A DNA stretch of 64,000 nucleotides from Diprion similis (taxonomy: Eukaryota > Arthropoda > Insecta > Hymenoptera > Diprionidae), in contig NC_060112.1 in NCBI RefSeq assembly GCF_021155765.1, positions 1,488,001 through 1,552,000 on the forward strand. Reading direction: 5' to 3'. This document shows, in pieces, positions 49,501 to 61,140 of this stretch (position 1 is the first letter of the stretch; every line of letters starts with the position of its first letter). The position numbers and the translations under genes are program-made. Below the pieces are notes generated by a model. The model did no database searches and was not told where the DNA came from. It saw only the letters and a program-made list of their open reading frames with translations.

Positions 49501-50310
49501 TGGACTTTCGAAACAAGCTGCACAATTTTTCATTTTGTAAATAGGGTATTCCATGTCAAATCGATCTGGGTCTGACCCTTGACCTCTCTAATTGGCCTCG
49601 TGATTTTTTGCATGATTATTTTGACTCTCGAAGGCACTAATTTATTGAGAAATTTTTGGAACGAGTTGAATTAGCTACAATTTTTTAAATTGTATATGAA
49701 AAGGTTTGAGGAACCACCCATAGTAAACTAACTTATACTGTCTTATAATTTTTTAAAATGCATCTATCGAAAAAATATGATGGGATCGCCGGACCACTCC
49801 AGCTCAAGGCTAAAAATTTTTTATATCTGACACATGATTATCCAGAATTATTTCCGATTTTCAAATTGTGTTGATCAATATGGTCGTTTTCAAAAATTGT
49901 AGCTAATTCAAATCGATCAAAAAAATTTCAAAAATAATTACTGCTTTCGGAGTCAAAACAATCATACAAAAAATCACGAGACAAATCACGGAGATCAAAG
50001 GTGAAACTCAGGTCTGTTTTTTAACTTTTTACCTCAAAGTAGCGAAAAATAAATAAAGTAATATAACTAGCGTATATCAATGACTTACCAAAGAAAAAAC
50101 GGAAGCCAGCAGGCCAAAAATGCCGACATTATAATGCCGAGAGTCCTCGCAGCCTTTCGTTCCCTTTTCATTTTGCTGCTACTCGCTATCGGTGGATCTT
50201 CCGGCGCAGGTTCGGGCGATGACTGTCCAACTGTTGGCAGGGAGGTCAATCCAGCTGAAATCCCGTTTATTTGAAGATGCTTGTTCAAAAGGGCGGCCGC
50301 AACTTTACTC
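43581..50310 (-). CDS. aminergic GPCR, last two coding exons (beta-type octopamine receptor-like)
   Basis: Two exons in transcript order: 50310-50089 and 43887-43581, joined in phase across a 6201-bp intron (donor TTTG|GTAAGT, acceptor TTTTGCAG). The first exon starts inside intracellular loop 3 and contains [19 protein letters not shown] and CWLPFFLW (TM6). The second continues [13 protein letters not shown] (loop), then [20 protein letters not shown] (TM7 with NPxxY and helix 8), then a ~60-residue tail with Cys pairs (ESCC) that may be palmitoylated. The split after WLPFFLW fits the beta-octopamine receptor group, which couples to Gs/cAMP. A serotonin or tyramine receptor is less likely. 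TM1-TM5 are absent from the window and must lie beyond 64000 on this strand. The intron holds several repeats and an 18-G run (43947-43964). Confidence 0.88.
45151..45290. repeat. dispersed repeat, third copy of the 54.72/55.81-kb arms
   Basis: TCGATTGGCA followed by GAACAAATTCCCTAGAATCG and CCATAACTTCTCGCC through ACCATAGACT. Same orientation as 55813-56009 and ~80% alike by eye. Confidence 0.7.
46230..46254. repeat. perfect 10-bp inverted repeat
   Basis: CGTTGACTGA, five bases, TCAGTCAACG. The flanks GCCGC and CCGCTGC are GC-rich. It lies just outside the 46.29-46.97 kb element. Confidence 0.7.
46290..46970. mobile_element. ~680-bp TIR element, family member 1
   Basis: The left end has ATACACAGGTTCGGAAACTA and GGCGTGAGTCTCTTATTGA. 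The right end, on the other strand, has ATAAACAGGTCTAGAAACTC and GGCGAGTCTCTTATTGA. The termini resemble those of 56897-58141. Non-coding. Confidence 0.65.
47930..48401. repeat. possible small inverted-repeat element
   Basis: TAGGGCGTTTCA at the left and TGAAACACCCTA at the right form a short imperfect terminal inverted repeat. Inside, AAGTCTTCAG / CTGAAGACTT (about 48280 and 48311) is a perfect 10-bp hairpin. Weak evidence. Confidence 0.35.
49549..50010. mobile_element. ~460-bp foldback element in the receptor intron
   Basis: The left arm has CCTCGTGATTTTTTGCATGA and TTGAATTAGCTACAATTTTT. The right arm, on the other strand, has TCTCGTGATTTTTTGTATGA and TTGAATTAGCTACAATTTTT. The start ATTCCATGTCAAATCGATC resembles the end of the 27.44-kb foldback (ATTCCATGTCAACTCGACC). 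It sits ~80 bp from the TM6 exon donor. Confidence 0.8.
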
Positions 50311-50826
50311 CTTAAATCAGAGAGAAACGATGGTTGTGTCTTTATTTTTATTTTCTCGTGAAATGCATACTCAATTGCATAAACGCAGCTGATTTCACCC
50401 CCCCCCTCCCTCCCCAATCCCTGACATATGTAATTGTTCGTATATAATTTCTGTGAAATAACACTTGATCTGGTATCACGTTTGGTGTACATACGATTTT
50501 CGGATCGGCTTACGGAAAAATGAGGAAATTGTTATTCCGTGAAATAAAGTACCATGTCATTTGAAAAGGGTGTAGGAAAGGGATTCGGGAAATATTATAC
50601 CCCGTTGCATATTAAGCTCACCTTCTTATTCCCAGAGTTGGGAGGAATTGGAAAGAAGTAAATATACCCACATACATTATACCTACACATAGATAGATGG
50701 AGGCACAAGCAGAACCATCGGAGATTTTCAACGGTTGGACAGCGGGTGAAAAACTGCCGACGACTCAAATTCAATTTAATGGACTCTCTTTGAAGACTGA
50801 ATATTTCTCTTTGTATCTTTATCATC

Positions 50827-50831
<5 letters not shown>

Positions 50832-50901
<70 letters not shown>
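50832..50901. repeat. (CT)n microsatellite, ~35 units
   Basis: An uninterrupted CT tract. It creates long artificial Ser-Leu and Glu-Arg repeat frames on the two strands. Confidence 0.98.
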
Positions 50902-50905
<4 letters not shown>

Positions 50906-51114
50906 CTCTCTCTAAGTACATTCGTGCCTTGCCTCGTAATTGGTAAATATTTATATTAAGTATTGTTTTTGTCTCTTTATATAATTTTTTGTTTTCACTT
51001 GCCTTGCACTGCCTTAAGGGATATTTCCTATGGCTATAATAAACTCTATTCTATCTACTTTCTCTATCTCTCTCTCGCTCTCTCTCACTCGTTCAGCAAG
51101 TTTTTTTTCATATT

Positions 51115-51170
51115 ATTGCTATTACAGAAACTTGGCTACATGCGGATGTTACTGACGACGCTGTCGTCAT
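51115..51170 (+). mobile_element. LINE endonuclease fragment
   Basis: The frame reads IAITETWLHADVTDDAVV. ITETWL is a conserved block of the apurinic endonuclease domain of non-LTR retrotransposons. Nothing else of the element is clear on either side, so this is a short relic. Confidence 0.6.
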
Positions 51171-52279
51171 GAGGGATTTTTTTATTTTAACTTTAATTTT
51201 ATTTGCTGTACCTTCTTCCGATAAACCAGCAAATTCATCAAGGCCGGAGTTAACATGTAAAGTGGGCCTTCGGCTACACACATTATTCGCGGTCCTGCAT
51301 TTGGATAATGTCTTTGCATATAGAAGAAAATCACATGAATACATCTAACAAGGATACGACCATTGAAAGAATAAAGAGAATTTGTGAGATAGTACTGTTA
51401 ACAGATTTTTATTTATAGCACCTGTTTTTTATGTTATATAATAGTATTTGAGTGACCAGAACATCACAGATCGGAGATCATAAAAATAAAGACAAATTTA
51501 TCCACCATTATCAGAAAAACTTAAAATGCGTTTCCCACAAGGTTTTCCTCTGAATTTTCGGGCTGACGAAATTTCGATGATTTTAGCGTGATCGATACTG
51601 TTTAGCACATCACTTTTAATGCAGGAAGTAGTCTTGATAGTCTATCATTCTGCATACAAGCTCTGTATTTGTGTTTTTATAAAAGCGAGTTTCGAAAAGG
51701 CACATTTTGATTCACAATTTGTGATGGGTATTCACAAATATAATGTTAAAATGATGAACGTATTTGGAAAAAGAGATATTAAATCTTTATCGATGATGAT
51801 TTAAAAAAAAATTCGTTCAGTAATCCATTTTGAAAGAGCTTTCAAAATTTTTTTAAATGTATTTGTGGCACTTTAGAGGGCTCTTGAGCGTGCGGGGCCC
51901 GGGGCTATAATCCCTGTAGCCTCCCCCCCCCCCCCCCCCCCCCCATCCATGCCGGGAGTTGATTTGTGGAATTAAGGCATTGATAGTATCAATGCAGTTT
52001 TTTAAGTGATTTGTTTGATTTCAAGTCAGCTTGAAGCTTGTAATTCATGAAATTCACGAAATTCATAGATATCAAAAAATCTGGACACCTTTCTTCTGAG
52101 GCCGAACTACTGATTTTTGGGGCTTTTGTCCATGAGAACTTTTGATAGGGAGGATAAGTACTGTGACATTGTACTTATAGGATAGCCAATTCTGTCAGGA
52201 GCCAATTTCCATAACAATTCTGCGGGCCTTTTTTCTACTATAGCGTTGATTTTCCTCCTTGCTGTATTCTCTGAGTTGA

Positions 52280-52870
52280 GGCCCCGCTGACCTGGCATGT
52301 CATATATATATTTCGTGACGTCAGAAGCGGGGAAATTGGGTGAAAACGCCTATACGAATCCTGCGATAACGAGAGTATGAATCTTACTCGGAAATATTTT
52401 AAATCGTACCTTGAATAATAGTGTACGTGTGAATCTCAGTCACTGCTCAGGCAAATCGCTGATAATGTTTATAATAAAGAATGATGAAGTGAATAAAATC
52501 ACGCGACAACAAACATGGCCGATCGGAGCTACCGCATGTTGAATATTCACTGATTGCACTGTTCGACAATTTCTTTCACCCTCGCCAGGGAGATTCACAC
52601 GTACAAAAGCACACACGTTATCCGGGAAAATTTATACTATCAGTTATTTCTTTGTAAACATGGCTCGATTCGTATACGCGTTTTTCATGTGACAGCAGCC
52701 CGTTTATGGTCCACAAAAAGTATGTTCCGATCTGTAACTGACATCATTGGTTGGATCTAACAGAACACGCCAATGAAATCAGCGGCCTTAGTTCACCGTT
52801 CAACGTTCAGAGGCGCTGCACGTATTTATGACGTCACGATTTGATATTTTCAAGTCACTTCAGCGGCACC
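52280..52870. mobile_element. TTAA-type MITE, copy 1 (591 bp)
   Basis: It starts GGCCCCGCTGACCTGGCATG; the other end on the opposite strand starts GGTGCCGCTGAAGTGAC. The right flank is TTAA (52871-52874), the left TTGA (52276-52279). The body is ~90% identical to 57088-57668 by eye. The subterminal motif CGTGACGTCA is present at both ends. No ORF. Confidence 0.88.
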
Positions 52871-54194
52871 TTAAATCATGTTATTCGCTTCGCGTACTGC
52901 TTTTTGACTCGAGGGCCTGCCCGATAAGGCATAATAAAGCCTTTATCTATGACTCTCTTTTTTTCTCATTTCTTCCTGCAGGGTCCTGTTAATCAACGCG
53001 TGTTAATATCATTTCAATACATCTTGCAATTTTCACAGAAGGCAGCTTCTTCTTTTCTCTGCAGTGTATTAACGCTAACCCATGTTTAAATTATACACTT
53101 CTTGTACCCCTTAGTAGTTGTTGTCTCTCTCTTTCTTTATATTTTTCTTCCCCTTTTCTCGTTCTTCCTTCATTTCTCTCTTTACCTTCCTCCCCACCAA
53201 AACTTTTCATTCTCCCAATTTTTGTTTTCCCATACAAGCGATGCTGTGCCCGTCGGTCGCCGGCTCACTTTTCACTTGTTATACTGTAGGTGGAGGAAAG
53301 AAAAAACTCTCTTCCATTCCCTTTCACATTGTCGATGGTCTGTTTTTTGTCCTTTCTTTCTCTCTCTTTCTCTATCCCTAGATGCCCTCTAATCCACCGA
53401 TCAAGTGTCCAAATGCCAAATACTTTTCCTTTCTTTCTTTCTTTCTTTATTTCTTGTGAGGAGAAGAACTCGTTGAATTCTCGAATGGGTACACAAAACT
53501 CGAATATCTATATATACGAGACGTATACTACACAACACACCATCGCTATTATGTACTCGAAGAATCAGCTTTCCGTCTCTCTGGCTTTTTTCTCAGTGTT
53601 TCTTTTTTCTTCATTTTTTTCCACTCCTCTCCTCTTTCTCTTCCTACTTTTGTGAGTAGGTATATCACAAGAGATAATTTTGACGACGATATTGCGAGCG
53701 ACATCATACTACGCGGGGTAATATAAAAATACTTCAACGTATTTTTCATAAATGGAAATTTTCCTTTTTTATTATCATTTTTGAATTTCTCGAAGATTTT
53801 CATTTACATGCAAACGAAAAGTAACAATATTAAATTCGTATAAAACGAACGACATTATGCGATTTGTAGACAGATATACTGAGAGGTTCTCTTGAAACGA
53901 TTGAATAAGGAATTTATGCTATGGTTTATAACGCCAACTGGTAACGCTTTCGTTTTCGATTCCGGCTCATTGTCAGTAGAGTCTAGCCAAACATTAACTT
54001 CGTACTGAAGCGTTCTACGGACAGCCAATCAGATAGGCATGAAGGGAAGCTTGACAGATATTCGTTGTAGATACAACCAATAGCAAGGTTGTATTGTACG
54101 GAGATTGTAGACAAGTCTTCCAATTTTAATGGAAACTTGAACGTTTACTAAAGCATTTACAGTTACGGTTACGCATATTGTAAACCGTCCTTTA

Positions 54195-54709
54195 GACTGC
54201 GCAGTCTTCGCACCGAGCTGAAGCCGTAATTAGAAAGAGAGAGCAACAGCTGGAGTGGATCTCTCTATTGCACGATCGAAGGAGTGGAGCGCAGCGGCCA
54301 GGAGAAGAAAGCAATAAGGCAGTATTGGAAAATGTCCTCATGACGTCAGAGCCTGGTTGTCTGCACCATTTTATCAACGCATAACCTATGTTTTCAATTT
54401 TAATGGAGGCGAATTGTAATTCTTGGGATTTTAAATTACTCATGTCACATGAATTAATCAAACATAATTAATAATATACCTATTCTACCATCCACGCGTG
54501 AAAAAACTCGGTAAACAGTCAACTGTCAGCCTGGTTGCATCAGTTTGATTTCTTTCCACCCGTTGGCGCATTAGAAAGTGACAATCCCAATGCTTGTATG
54601 GGTCTATGTATTTCCCCCGCCAAGCCACCGATTAGAGTGAGAGGATTGACTTCAGCTGTTGCTCTCTCCTTCTAATTATGCCTTCAGCTCATTGCACAGC
54701 CACGCACTC
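54195..54709. mobile_element. ~515-bp inverted-repeat element
   Basis: Left arm: GAGCTGAAGCCGTAATTAGA then GAGAGAGCAACAGCTG. Right arm on the other strand: GAGCTGAAGGCATAATTAGA then GGAGAGAGCAACAGCTG. About 60 bp of each end pair. Non-coding inside. Confidence 0.75.
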
Positions 54710-54720
54710 TATCTATATAA

Positions 54721-56009
54721 GTCTATGTAATACGCAAGAGGTTAAGGTTCACTGTTACTTCTCAAGTGGTCGATTCTAGGGAATATATTTTTGTCGGCAA
54801 AGGTTTGTTTCAGGCTGCGAGCACGAATATCAGCCAATCAAAATCAAGTAATTTGAATTACGCGCGCTACGAGCAGGTTCGTTCAAGAGATGCGCTCGGT
54901 ATAATGATAACTAGAAGTAAACAAATTTGGTGCTCAAATCTCGTTTCACTCCCGTTTATATTTTCATTTCAAAGTCTCAAAAAAAGTTTCCAAAAACTTG
55001 TACTATTACTATGTATGGATAATTTAATCCATCGTAACTTATCACCACCGTATGAATAATAATTAATTAATTAATTAATCAGAATAGGGGTGTCTTGTTA
55101 TATCCTGCGCGTCAAGGGATATGCGATAGTGTCACGGCTGGTTAGTGGGAAAAGGGGAAGAGCGAGGGAGGCGAAGACGAAAGGGAGTCAGGCGTCATCA
55201 TCTATTCTATATATTATATATACATGTATATTATTATATTATAGGCCTACATACGGTGCATGTAAGAAGGCACACTTTCGAAAATGATGCTTTCGCAGAT
55301 AAATTCAACTGTATACTATATCCGTGGGACTGGGTAATTGGCGCAAGGAAACAGCCAGTTTCCCACCCTAAATTAGTTTGCGCTCGGTTTTGGATGGTGA
55401 GCGTGAGTTGATGGTGGCGTTATATATGTATTGTCTCCTGCACGGGTGAAACAGGATTCTGCACTATCGTCATGACTAACTTCACCCGCATGACGCCCAA
55501 GAACCCATCAAAACAACTTTATTTCAGTGATCAAAACTCTGTCTAATTCGCGTCATGCTTCTACTATGTAAGTATGTCATACAATATACTATATAATATG
55601 TTTCATCTTTGATTTGTCATCCGCGTACGATTATTATATATTGTAAAATTACCGTTTAATCTAATTGTAAGTCGGAGAGAAAGGCGTCAAGAGTGGCAAC
55701 TTATTTCTGGGAGAAAATCTTTGGAGTTATTTTCATTTCGTTTTTGGAACATTTTTTTGTCAACACGTATTATGTAGGTATACATATCGCTACCGAGAAT
55801 CTTTATTCAATGGACCTGCTTATAGCGCGCGTGATTAAACTTGGTAATTTTGATTGGCTGGCATCCATTCTCGCAGTCTGAAGCAAACCTTCGCTGATAA
55901 GAACAAATTCCCTAGAACCGACCGATTGGCAAGTGATAGTCAACCATAACCTCTCGCGTATTAGGAATAGCCGGGTCACGGGATTGTCGCGTTTCACTAC
56001 CATAGACAT
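54721..56009. mobile_element. ~1.29-kb element with 160-200-bp inverted arms
   Basis: The left arm (54721-54880) has GTCTATGTAATACGCAAGAG, GTCGATTCTAGGGAATATA and ATTACGCGCGCTACGAGCAG. The right arm (55813-56009), read on the other strand, has GTCTATGGTAGTG, GTCGGTTCTAGGGAATTTG and ATCACGCGCGCTATAAGCAG. A related solo copy is at 45151-45290. There is no transposase in the ~930-bp middle. Confidence 0.75.
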
Positions 56010-56896
56010 TTTGCTACACATCAGTCACTCTGCCTACCATGCCGGTGTACCTATTAATTTCATTTAGTTACTGAACCATGCCGTTAAAATTTTGCGTTTC
56101 TTCGTGCAAACTAATTATTAAATTTTTTTCGCTTATTGTATAAAAACACCTTATGTTTCAATATTTTTTTTTCATCAGACTTTTCGTTGGAATTGCTCGT
56201 TCCACATTTGTAAATTACATTATTTCATTGAAAAATATGCTAAACGTTGATATTGTTGATTGTTTGTTACAATAGCATGACCCACCACTATACATTAGTG
56301 TATAATATGTATTCATATTATCCAGATTATATCAACGCAATGCTTAGGGCACTCAATTACGATAGGTACACTCTTGCTGTAAAAAGAGTGGGCATGTAGT
56401 GTACCACGAAGTAGTAGGAAGGACACAACACTCAAGCAGCGCTCGGGTCAAAAGTTAGTCCAGTTTTTGGGGCAACGTAAAAGGAATTGCAAGGTGCAAT
56501 TTAAGCGCCCGTTGCGGTGCAAGCTCGTATAGCGCTCTTCCCCCCATGATCTTACGATTTGCTGTTTGCCATCTTTGCTTCGGATTTAATGTAGGTTGAG
56601 GTTGGAGAAGCAATTACTCGGTTTTCACTTACTTCAAAAGCGTATTTTACGAATTCAAGAAGTATGTTTATAGCACAGAGGTTTATAGGTAACGGTCGCC
56701 GCCCTTCTCTTTTATCATTTTAAAGTGAAAATTTCACTTTTTCCATAAGAGGTGCTCAAATCGCATTCAGGAAATTCTTGTTACGTTACTTCAAAACTGG
56801 GGACAAGTTTTATCACAAAGTGTTGTCTCCTTCCTTCTTGAGTGTTACTACGTCCCGCTCTTTCACTGGCTCGAGAATACTTTTTCAACGTCGATA

Positions 56897-58141
56897 TCAC
56901 AGTCTTACATACAGGTCTGGAAACTCTCGTCGTGGGGGCTGAATGCTTACGAAATAGCATTTAATTCCCGTTGGGGCCGCTAGAGGCGGGTCAGTAGAGT
57001 AAGGTTGTTTAGGAAAAAAATTGAAACAGGTCTTTCATCTCTGTCTAACTGTATTATCGGTTCAAATGAGTTTGAATGAGATTTTAAGGCCCCGCTGACC
57101 TGGCATGTCATATATATATTTCGTGACGTCAGAAGCGGGGAAAACGCCATTACGAATCCTGCGAGAACGGAAGCACGAATCTTACTCGGGAAATTTTTAA
57201 ATTAAAGCTTGAATAAAAGTGTACGTGGCTAACTCAGTCACTGGTCATGCAAATCGCTGATAATGTTTATAATAAAGAATAATGAAGTGAATAATATCAC
57301 GCCAAAACAAACATGGCCGATCGGAGCTACCGCATGTTGAATATTCACTGATTGCACTGTTTCACAATTTCTTTCACTCTCGCCAGACAGTTAGCCACGT
57401 ACAAAAGCACTCACTTTATTCGGGAAAACTTATACTATCAGTTATTTTTTTGTAAATATGGCACGATTCGTAACGGCGTTTTTCATGTGACAGCAGCCCG
57501 TTCATGGTCCACAAGAAGTATGTCTCGATCTGTAACTGACATCATTGGTTGGATCTAACAGAACAAGCCAATGAAATCAGCGGCCTTAGTTCACCGTTCA
57601 ACGTTCAGAGGCGCTGCACGCATTTATGACGTCACGATTTGATATTTTCAAGTCAGGTAAGCGGCGCCTTAATGAAACAATCCAGAAGGTTAAAGCATAT
57701 TTGATAGAAAATGATAATGGCACACGTTATTTAGAGGTTGTGTTTGAGAACACTACCTTACGACAGTGCGAACTAGCGGCAGCGTCGGAAAACAAAAAAT
57801 CCAGCGTTAGCGTACTTCCCCCATCACGCAAATTTCGATGAGTTTTAAGGCCTGTTTGTAAGACCGTGGTCGATGCTTCCTCCTTGTCTGTATGCTTTAG
57901 TTCTTATGTACAGATCTGGAAACGAAGCCTCATTTCGTGTCCCCGTTACGAGCTCTGCTATTCTTTTCGCTCGCCGCCACCTACGTCGCTGCGATCTGGT
58001 AGTACATACTTCTCACCCACAGTCTTCTGTGCTTCCCCCTTTTCCCTGTACCGGTACTGTTGAAAAATGTAAAAATATTTGGATCGGCTAACGGGTACCT
58101 ACATTTCGTGATTGTTTCCAGACCTGTGTATGAGACTGTGA
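56897..58141. mobile_element. TIR element, family member 2, interrupted by a TTAA MITE
   Basis: Left TCACAGTCTTACATACAGGT followed by CTGGAAAC; right end on the other strand TCACAGTCTCATACACAGGT followed by CTGGAAAC. Without the nested 581-bp MITE and one TTAA, the element is ~660 bp. This is about the size of the 46290-46970 relative, whose ends look similar. Confidence 0.7.
57088..57668. mobile_element. TTAA-type MITE, copy 2 (581 bp), nested
   Basis: Flanked on both sides by TTAA (57084-57087 and 57669-57672). Ends are GGCCCCGCTGACCTGG and, on the other strand, GGCGCCGCTTACCTGAC. Long identity with copy 1, e.g. AACATGGCCGATCGGAGCTA in both. It is a non-autonomous element with piggyBac-like target choice. 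Confidence 0.9.
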
Positions 58142-58798
58142 CCCATTCCATCCACATCGCTAAAAATGTAGCCAAAGTAGTGATGAGATATTTTACTCCG
58201 TCTCTCTCACTCTGATTTAGATTATAACTCACAAGCAACATATACCTCTCTTTCTGACTCCTCTTCTAGACCTTCTGTACACGCGAAGCTGCCTCCGGCA
58301 GTATGTGCTCTATGCAATTGTCGAATAGGTTCCCTCAAGAAAAACTCTCGGTATATGTGTATGTATTAGGCTGGAGACGAAAGACGACGGTGAGGGGCCT
58401 CAAGGTTTTATGTACACATATGCGTAACTCTACATATGTACGTACATACGTATAAGGTATAAACTTTTGGGGAGCCGGCGAACTATTTCGTAGGAATCGC
58501 ACAGCTGTCGGCATAGACCTCGGGCCTACGCATAAGGCATTATAGTATACCTATGTATATATAACTGTGAAAACTCACGTTAGGATTTAGCAGCAATCCT
58601 CGTTCGCGTCTCCGTTAGGCATTCCATACTGTATATACATATATTTGAATTGCTAAATCCCTCGAGCCCATCCATTGCTGCTGTCGCTGTTGGTCCTCCA
58701 CAGGTTTCGGACCCCTTTTAACCCGTGGCTTCTATGTTCCTGTTTTGTGACCCGTACGCAACGTTTTCGAAAAATCTTCACGGATTGTTGTAATGTAT

Positions 58799-59171
58799 TG
58801 GAGGGGCGGGCAAAGTGGGCACCCTAAAAAATTATCGCTTTAAATAGAGGTTTGGATCATTAGATCTCCAAATTTTTAACGAAAAACGATAATCTGACAG
58901 ATGCCAAGTGTCAAACGCCATTACATGACAAGAAATCCGGAGTCCGGAAATCGCGGGCAAAATGGGCACAGTGAAAAATTTCAGAAATTTATGACAATTG
59001 AAAAATATTTTAAATTTATTTTCGTATTCACTTTTGAATACTTTAAACGTGAGATTAGTTATGTATAAGAGGCTTGTAGAGAAAAGGACGGCGAAATGGG
59101 CCCTCCTTCAAACAATGTTTCAAAGTTTTGCGCAAATTTTTAGGGGTGCACATTTTGGCCGCCCCTCCTCT
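58799..59171. mobile_element. ~373-bp MITE
   Basis: The left end GGAGGGGCGGGCAAAGTGGG continues to CACCCTAAAAAATT. The right end on the other strand, GAGGAGGGGCGGCCAAAATG, continues to TGCACCCCTAAAAATTT. Imperfect ~36-bp terminal inverted repeats. Inside, GCGGGCAAAATGGGCAC (about 58953) repeats the terminal motif. Confidence 0.75.
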
Positions 59172-60954
59172 GCATATAATATGTGATACGATTGTATTTC
59201 ACATTTCTTCAAAGGGTGGTTTTTTTTTATTATCAGTGTTATTATAGATATTTAACTATTGCGCATCAAATAATAAGAATAATAAAAATAACTGTCATAA
59301 CGTGAATATTTTTTTCAAAATCGCAAGTCGGGGGCTTTCACATTTTTTGAAACGAGAATAATCGAGCAACTAGTCAAAAGTATAATTTAACCTGCAATAT
59401 ATATTATAGTTATTATTGTTATTATTATGGAAAAAAAATTGTTTTCCGATGATTAATTTATACTATATGATCCAGGGAAAATTCGTGAAGTCTCAGTTCT
59501 CGAAACATCTCCTCTTTCATGGCTATTATTATTATTATTATATTATTATTGTTTGTACTAAATTCGATATACGAATTACCGTAAAAAATCCTTGTTATGA
59601 TTACTATTATTATTGTTATCATTACTTTTAGAAATACCAAAAAAATTATACAATCAGATGTCTAGATAGAAAAAAGTAGAAAGAGAGAGATTTAAAGAGA
59701 AATTATCGCGAAACGGATGCGGCGGTGATGGCGGAGATTGTTTTCCCTGGTAGAGCGATAAATAATTCTTTATCCTTATCGAAGCGGATCCGTAATCCTG
59801 CAGTAGGCAACAGCGAGCGACTGTCACATCTCTCTTATCTTTTCAGCCGCGTTTTTACTGCGAATACGGCTTGTTTCAATTCACTCTGTGTACTCTTGTT
59901 TCCATTCCCTCTTTTACCCAACAGTTTTTTTTTATTATTATTCTTTTTTTCATAGCTCAAAACGCGTGATCATTACTCCACCGGATTTTTTTTTCCGTCT
60001 TTTGTGTTTGTCAAAGATTAAAAAAAATTTGCTTCCTTCTACAACGCGATAAGCTTAAATAGAAATACTACAAAATGTACAAAATCGAAAACAAAACATC
60101 ATTTTCCGATATTCTCCCTGAATTTGCGGAATGCCTACAACAAAATGTGAAATCAAATTTAAAAAAAAATCGGACGCAAAATGCTGCAGAGTTTACAATC
60201 CGCCTCGATCCGCCCCTCATCCTCGGTATTTTGATTCTGACGTGACTTTGGGTCTCGGGGCGGCAAAGGGCAAGGAAGGGAGGGGAGAAGGGAGAGAGAA
60301 ATACCGCAACCAGCATCACCCGGTCCCAGTCCTTCCTCCCCGGCTTCCTCCGCCTTCCTCCGCTTTCCTTTCTTGACTCATATGTACCCGCGGAAACACC
60401 ACACTTTCACGGAAACTGCTCATGCTCCCCAAACATCATTCTGCATCAAATTTTCGCTGAATACGGTTAATGTGTACATGTAAAACGTACACATACCTAT
60501 ATATATCCATTAGATCTGTCCTTAAGAAAAGTGAAATCGAATTTCGATGGTCGGATTTCTCAAATTAGTTCGAAATAATTCAACTTTTCCTCTATATATT
60601 CACCCACCCCTAGAAAGCCTTACTTTGTCTCATAGTAAAGGCATTGATATTCCGAGGTTTTTAATCAAAAGTGCGTACTGGGTTAAAAAAAAATCATCAA
60701 AATTTTTCTGAAAAAGCAAAATGAAGGTAAGTTTCCCCGTTTAAAACGCTGCTTGGGAAATTTGGTTAACTCTCTAGACTAGTGGAATCCTAACTTTTGA
60801 GTGTCCAAGGAACTCAATGGGATTAGTCTTAAAGAAGAAGGAAATTCTTCGCTCAGATATTGACAAATCGAAATTCCAAAATTTCGATCACCTCATCTTA
60901 GGAAATCGCTGGCAAAAGATTTAAAAAATGTCGTAAAGCGTCATTTTGAGAGTT

Positions 60955-61140
60955 GAATATCGAAAAAAAGAATTAAATCGAAGTATTCGTAAGAAATAGA
61001 GAATTCTTTTTATAAAGTAATTATAGTCATGTGAACAAATTTAACCCCCATTTAACAATTTTTTTTTTAATTTGTTCACATGAGTAATTAGTTTGTACAA
61101 AGAATTTTTTTTTTTCACGAACACTTCGATTTAATTTCAA
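60955..61140. repeat. ~185-bp hairpin
   Basis: The left arm ATTAAATCGAAGTATTCGT, AGAATTCTTTTTATAAAGTA and CATGTGAACAAATTTAA pairs with the right arm. On the other strand the right arm reads ATTAAATCGAAGTGTTCGT, AAATTCTTTGTACAAACTA and CATGTGAACAAATTAAA. The loop is about 12 bp. Confidence 0.8.

Noticed and set aside
50595-50921. Glu-Arg and Ser-Leu repeat ORFs
   Set aside because: Artefact of the (CT)n microsatellite at 50832-50901.
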